Of a stretch of DNA of 64,000 bases, positions 60,901-64,000 are shown one piece after another. The stretch spans positions 62,001-126,000 of the forward strand of contig DCCG01000002.1 of NCBI GenBank assembly GCA_002314145.1. The letters are read 5' to 3'. Under the pieces are notes generated by a model, which saw only the letters and a program-made list of their open reading frames with translations, was not told where the DNA came from and ran no database searches. Position 1 is the first letter of the stretch. Each line of letters begins with the position of its first letter. The stretch comes from Thalassolituus sp. UBA1087. Its GTDB lineage: Bacteria > Pseudomonadota > Gammaproteobacteria > Pseudomonadales > Oceanobacteraceae. The position numbers were made by a program, and so were the translations under genes.

Positions 60901-61629
60901 ATGTCGCCGGCACTTAACAGGAAACTAACCACCGTCAGCATGAAAATATCAACATCCGGAGTCATGACCGACCCGCTCTCTGCTTCAGACAATGCATCAC
61001 ATGGACAACACCAGACCGTGCCAGCGGACTTTGTTCTGTTGGAAGAAACCATCCCGGATCTGGTGATCGATCTGAAATACGCCGGACAGGACAATTTCGT
61101 CGGCTATCCCCTGCCCGGCTACCAGCAGGCCCGTGCCATGCTCACCCGTGACGCGGCCCTGGCGCTGCGCTCGGTGCAGGATCAACTGCGCCCCCTGGGC
61201 CTTGGCTTAAAGATTTTTGACGCTTACCGGCCACAGAGAACGGTGGATTTTTTCCTCGAATGGGCCAAAGACAGCCGTGATAACAGCCGCAAAGCAGAAT
61301 TTTACCCGGCCCTGGATAAACCACAGCTGCTGGCCGAAGGTTACCTAAATTCACCTTCCGGGCACTCCCGCGGCAGCACGGTTGACCTCACTCTGATCCG
61401 CCGCTCAGACGATTCCGAGCTGGACATGGGCACACCGTTCGACTTTTTTGGCCCGGCTTCGTGGACGAATTTTAGTAATCTCAGTGAAACTCAGCGTTCC
61501 AACAGGGCGTTCTTACAGAAAATCATGAATGGGTGGAATTTTTCCGGTGTTAAAGAGGAATGGTGGCATTTCACACTCAAAAATGAACCTTACCCGGATC
61601 GCTATTTTGACTTTTTAACCGGCTCATAA
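60901..61629 (+). CDS. VanX/DdpX-like D-Ala-D-Ala dipeptidase
   Basis: Zinc dipeptidase of the M15D family, up to 242 residues. FDAYRPQRTVDFF carries the conserved Arg. GHSRGSTVDLTL supplies the zinc His and Asp (SxHxxGxxxD). EEWWHF supplies the catalytic Glu and third zinc His. There is a 30-40 residue N-terminal extension compared with VanX; starts at 60901 or at the Met at 60964 are both possible. No vanA/vanH/vanS genes or ddp peptide transporter are nearby, so it is more likely a peptidoglycan-recycling or nutrient enzyme than a resistance gene. Confidence 0.88.
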   Translation: MSPALNRKLTTVSMKISTSGVMTDPLSASDNASHGQHQTVPADFVLLEETIPDLVIDLKYAGQDNFVGYPLPGYQQARAMLTRDAALALRSVQDQLRPLGLGLKIFDAYRPQRTVDFFLEWAKDSRDNSRKAEFYPALDKPQLLAEGYLNSPSGHSRGSTVDLTLIRRSDDSELDMGTPFDFFGPASWTNFSNLSETQRSNRAFLQKIMNGWNFSGVKEEWWHFTLKNEPYPDRYFDFLTGS

Positions 61630-61796
61630 TCCCAAGGCGGGATGTGGTCAAGTCATGAAAACGGATCAATAACGGTCATTAAATGCCAACCCTGCCCTGG
61701 CTGTTGATCCGTGTCATCGTGAAAATTTGGCGAGCCTGAAAGCAGGCTGTAATGTACGCGCTGCCAAAAATTCCAACATCAGATCCGAGAATAACT

Positions 61797-63185
61797 ATGT
61801 CTGAGATTCGTCCACAATACGACCCTGAAAAAGTACCGGCAGAACCGTTGTTTGACCGCAAACATCTGATCGTTCTGATCGATATCATTCTGTTTGCTCT
61901 GCTCTATAACTTTCTGCCATTCGATCCGCAGGTGGTCACTGGCCTCAGCATACTTATCTTCGTCGCGATTCTGTGGCTGACGGAAGCGATTCACGTCAGC
62001 GTGACGGCTCTGCTGGTCCCTATTCTGTCAGTCATATTCGGGGTATTCGAGACCCCGAAAGCCCTGTCCAGCTTCGCCAACCCGATTATCTTTCTGTTCC
62101 TGGGGGGGTTTGCCCTCGCCGCAGCCCTGCACGCACAGAAGCTGGATGCCGCCATTGCCAATAAAGTGCTGCAACTGGCCAAAGGGCGCCTGAGTATCGC
62201 CATCTTTATGCTGTTTATTGTTTCCGCCGGTTTGTCCATGTGGATCAGTAACACCGCGACCACCGCTATGATGCTGCCGCTGGTGCTGGGTATTCTCAGC
62301 CAGCTGGATCCGGTCAAACAGAAGCCCACCCATGTGTTTGCTCTGCTGGGTGTGGCTTACAGTGCCAGTATCGGTGGTATTGCCACGCTGGTTGGCAGCC
62401 CGCCGAATGCTATTGCCGCCGCCCAGACCGGCCTCAACTTTATCGGCTGGATGCAGCTGGCCGCTCCGATTGCCATTATCCTGCTGCCGGTAGCCATTCT
62501 GGTGCTTTACTGGACCGTGAAGCCTGACCTTAAGTACAGCTTCGAGGCCGATCACAAGCCGATGCAGTGGACACCGGCACGCATTATGACGCTGGTTATT
62601 TTCGCTTTCACCGCTCTGTGCTGGATTTTCAGTGGTCCGCTGAACAAAATGCTGGGTGGTTTTTCCAAATTCGACAGCATCATCGCCATTAACGCGATTA
62701 TTCTGCTGGCCTTTTTTGGCGTGGTACGCTGGCGTGATATCGAACGCACCACGGACTGGGGCGTGCTGTTACTGTTCGGTGGTGGTCTGTGTCTGAGTGC
62801 CATTCTGAAAGCCACCGGCACCAGTGTCTTCCTGGCAGAAACCATCGGTGACTTCCTGGATGATGCCGGCCTGTTCTTTGCCCTGCTGTGCGTGGTCACC
62901 TTCGTTGTATTTCTGACCGAATTCGCCAGTAATACCGCCAGTGCCGCGCTGCTGGTCCCCGTCTTTGCCGCCATTGCGGAAAGCCTGGGAGTATCACCTC
63001 TGGTACTGTCGACCGTGATCGCCGTGTCGGCCTCCTGCGCCTTTATGCTGCCGGTGGCAACGCCGCCGAATGCCATTGTATTTGGTTCCGGACACATCGA
63101 GCAACGCGACATGATGCGTGTGGGTCTGCGTATTAACGTCGTATGTATTGCCCTGATTACCTTCTACGCCTGGTTGTTCTGGTAA
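61797..63185 (+). CDS. SLC13/DASS family sodium-anion symporter
   Basis: Inner-membrane transporter of 462 residues with about 11-12 helices. Both signature motifs are present: ISNTATTAMMLPL in the first half and ASNTASAALLVPV in the second, with GSPPNAI and TPPNAIVFGSG loops. The family moves dicarboxylates, citrate or sulfate with sodium. The Met at 61797 (MSEIRPQYD) is preferred; an ATG 45 bases upstream lacks a ribosome-binding site. The 3' end overlaps the hemerythrin gene by 22 bp on the other strand. Confidence 0.92.
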   Translation: MSEIRPQYDPEKVPAEPLFDRKHLIVLIDIILFALLYNFLPFDPQVVTGLSILIFVAILWLTEAIHVSVTALLVPILSVIFGVFETPKALSSFANPIIFLFLGGFALAAALHAQKLDAAIANKVLQLAKGRLSIAIFMLFIVSAGLSMWISNTATTAMMLPLVLGILSQLDPVKQKPTHVFALLGVAYSASIGGIATLVGSPPNAIAAAQTGLNFIGWMQLAAPIAIILLPVAILVLYWTVKPDLKYSFEADHKPMQWTPARIMTLVIFAFTALCWIFSGPLNKMLGGFSKFDSIIAINAIILLAFFGVVRWRDIERTTDWGVLLLFGGGLCLSAILKATGTSVFLAETIGDFLDDAGLFFALLCVVTFVVFLTEFASNTASAALLVPVFAAIAESLGVSPLVLSTVIAVSASCAFMLPVATPPNAIVFGSGHIEQRDMMRVGLRINVVCIALITFYAWLFW

Positions 63186-63655
63186 TCACCGGCTCCTTTG
63201 GGCTGGCCAAAAATCCGCCGCAGGGTGGTATCAATCCAGCCCTGTTGGCGGTGCATGATTTTCATCACCGCCACCGCATATTCTTTGTCTTCGTGACGGA
63301 TATGTTCGATCAGCCAGATATGCAGAAAATTTCTCGCCTTCCGCGCAATTCCGAACGGATCACTGCCTGACACATAATCGTTCAGCATGGCACTGACTTT
63401 ATGCTCAAAACGCCGGTGCAGCTGACTGTGACTCCCGTACTCACAGTACCCCGCCTTCAGCATCAGCTCTTCTTCAAACACGAAATGGTCCACGGTGTAA
63501 CTGCGCAGTTTTTCCAGCACTGCAAACACCAGATGCTCGTCCTGTTTTTCAATGGCCACTGTCAGACTGTTAATATAATCCACGATCTGATGATGTTGAT
63601 GGTCGATCACGTCAATGCCCAGTTCGAGGGAGTGGGTCCATTCAATCATTTCCAT
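63164..63655 (-). CDS. Bacteriohemerythrin
   Basis: Non-haem di-iron oxygen-binding protein of 163 residues. The iron ligands are recognisable in order: HQHHQIVDYIN, YTVDHFVFEEELML, HSQLHRRFEHK and HIWLIEHIRHEDKEY. It probably stores or carries oxygen in the cytosol. Convergent and overlapping the transporter by 22 bp; the next gene upstream is a second hemerythrin on the same strand. Confidence 0.93.
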   Translation of the reverse strand: MEMIEWTHSLELGIDVIDHQHHQIVDYINSLTVAIEKQDEHLVFAVLEKLRSYTVDHFVFEEELMLKAGYCEYGSHSQLHRRFEHKVSAMLNDYVSGSDPFGIARKARNFLHIWLIEHIRHEDKEYAVAVMKIMHRQQGWIDTTLRRIFGQPKGAGDYQNNQA

Positions 63656-63876
63656 AGCGCATCCAGAATTGATGAAATTTCGACCAGTGTATGGCAGCGC
63701 TCAGGCAGTATTTTGATATGTATCAACAACCACTGCTTAACTGATATTGATATCACCAAAGGAGAAATACATCGCAGCAGAAGGTCCGGTAACAGAAAAA
63801 TATCCGTTACCGCCTGACGTGGGAGCGATGGCTCAGGGAGTGCTCAGAATAACCGGAATAAAGGATAAAAGGTCTG

Positions 63877-63893
63877 GCCGGGCATTATGCCCG
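63877..63893 (-). terminator. Hairpin at the end of the second hemerythrin gene
   Basis: CCGGGC-ATAAT-GCCCGG overlaps the TAA stop codon and is followed, on the minus strand, by CCAGACCTTTTATCC. It may end this transcript before the next hemerythrin gene. Confidence 0.5.
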
Positions 63894-64000
63894 GGTTGTT
63901 CCGAATACACGTTTTAATGCCGCGTTCACCCAGCTTTCATTTTTGTTGAGGATTTTTTTAACAAAAGGGGCGTAATCCTGGTCTTCATGGCGGATGTGCT
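63885..64000 (-). CDS. Second bacteriohemerythrin, 5' part outside window
   Basis: Only the last 38 codons are visible. They read HIRHEDQDYAPFVKKIL and end in ALKRVFGTTRA, closely matching the end of the neighbouring bacteriohemerythrin (HIRHEDKEYAVAVMKIM). This carries the final His and Asp iron ligands. The two genes are tandem paralogues 230 bp apart. Confidence 0.85.
   Translation of the reverse strand, partial: HIRHEDQDYAPFVKKILNKNESWVNAALKRVFGTTRA

Noticed and set aside
60901..61629. Vancomycin-resistance gene vanX
   Set aside because: No other van genes are present, and Gram-negative bacteria commonly carry such dipeptidases for other purposes.
1..64000. CRISPR arrays, tRNA or rRNA genes, insertion sequences, prophage
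   Set aside because: By-eye reading showed no regularly spaced direct repeats, cloverleaf-like sequences, transposases, integrases or phage structural genes.

Overview
The window looks like a chromosomal segment from a marine-type gammaproteobacterium in or near the Oceanospirillales/Pseudomonadales. The basis is gene content and order: ffh next to a YpjD-like CcsA gene and a CNNM/CorC gene; pbpC next to a bacterial alpha-2-macroglobulin gene; paired bacterioferritin genes; DUF1289, DUF2947 and DUF3087 proteins; many sensory and c-di-GMP proteins. This placement is inference. I saw no tRNA, rRNA, CRISPR array, insertion sequence or prophage.

Layout. 1-6630 (minus): penicillin-binding protein 1C (cut by the left edge) and a thioester alpha-2-macroglobulin lipoprotein, an envelope repair/defence pair. 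6832-11384: membrane diguanylate cyclase, nth, gloA, an RlmI-like methyltransferase, a cold-shock protein with a structured leader, and a DUF1289 protein. 11388-13066: hydroxypyruvate isomerase/tartronate-semialdehyde-reductase-type operon. 13294-17556: an HDOD protein, convergent with a three-gene cassette of retropepsin-like lipoprotein, inactive transglutaminase-7TM protein and ATP-grasp ligase. 17742-18688: two complementary bacterioferritin subunits. 18943-22943: DUF2947, PAS-GGDEF, threonine synthase, DUF3087. 23061-24931: TetR/Old Yellow Enzyme operon with a palindromic operator. 24993-30687: bestrophin, YjbQ, an orphan AAA ATPase, a rhodanese with two unknown small proteins, and an orphan polyamine-binding protein. 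30870-37194: ffh, ypjD-like, CNNM/CorC, metG and a small conserved-looking protein.

37353-51779 is the most distinctive region. A TonB-dependent receptor with SusC-like N-terminal domains is followed by a giant lipoprotein of about 1,443 residues built from three diverged repeat units. Beyond a terminator lies a secreted one-unit relative of that lipoprotein. Divergently, an ECF sigma factor, a FecR anti-sigma and a second, homologous TonB-dependent receptor carrying an STN signalling domain form an operon. I read this as a cell-surface-signalling-controlled capture and uptake system for an unknown ligand, with a SusC/SusD-like layout outside Bacteroidetes.

51875-53797 is a Cache-type chemoreceptor. 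53920-60260 is a complete urease operon, ureDABCEF-G plus a HupE/UreJ nickel permease, behind a near-consensus sigma-54 promoter, which suggests nitrogen control. 60410-64000 holds an EF-hand protein, a VanX-like D-Ala-D-Ala dipeptidase, an SLC13 anion transporter and two tandem bacteriohemerythrins, the last cut by the right edge.

Many long antisense reading frames lie opposite the real genes and were discarded. Several starts were moved downstream to the codon with a ribosome-binding site and the expected N-terminus.
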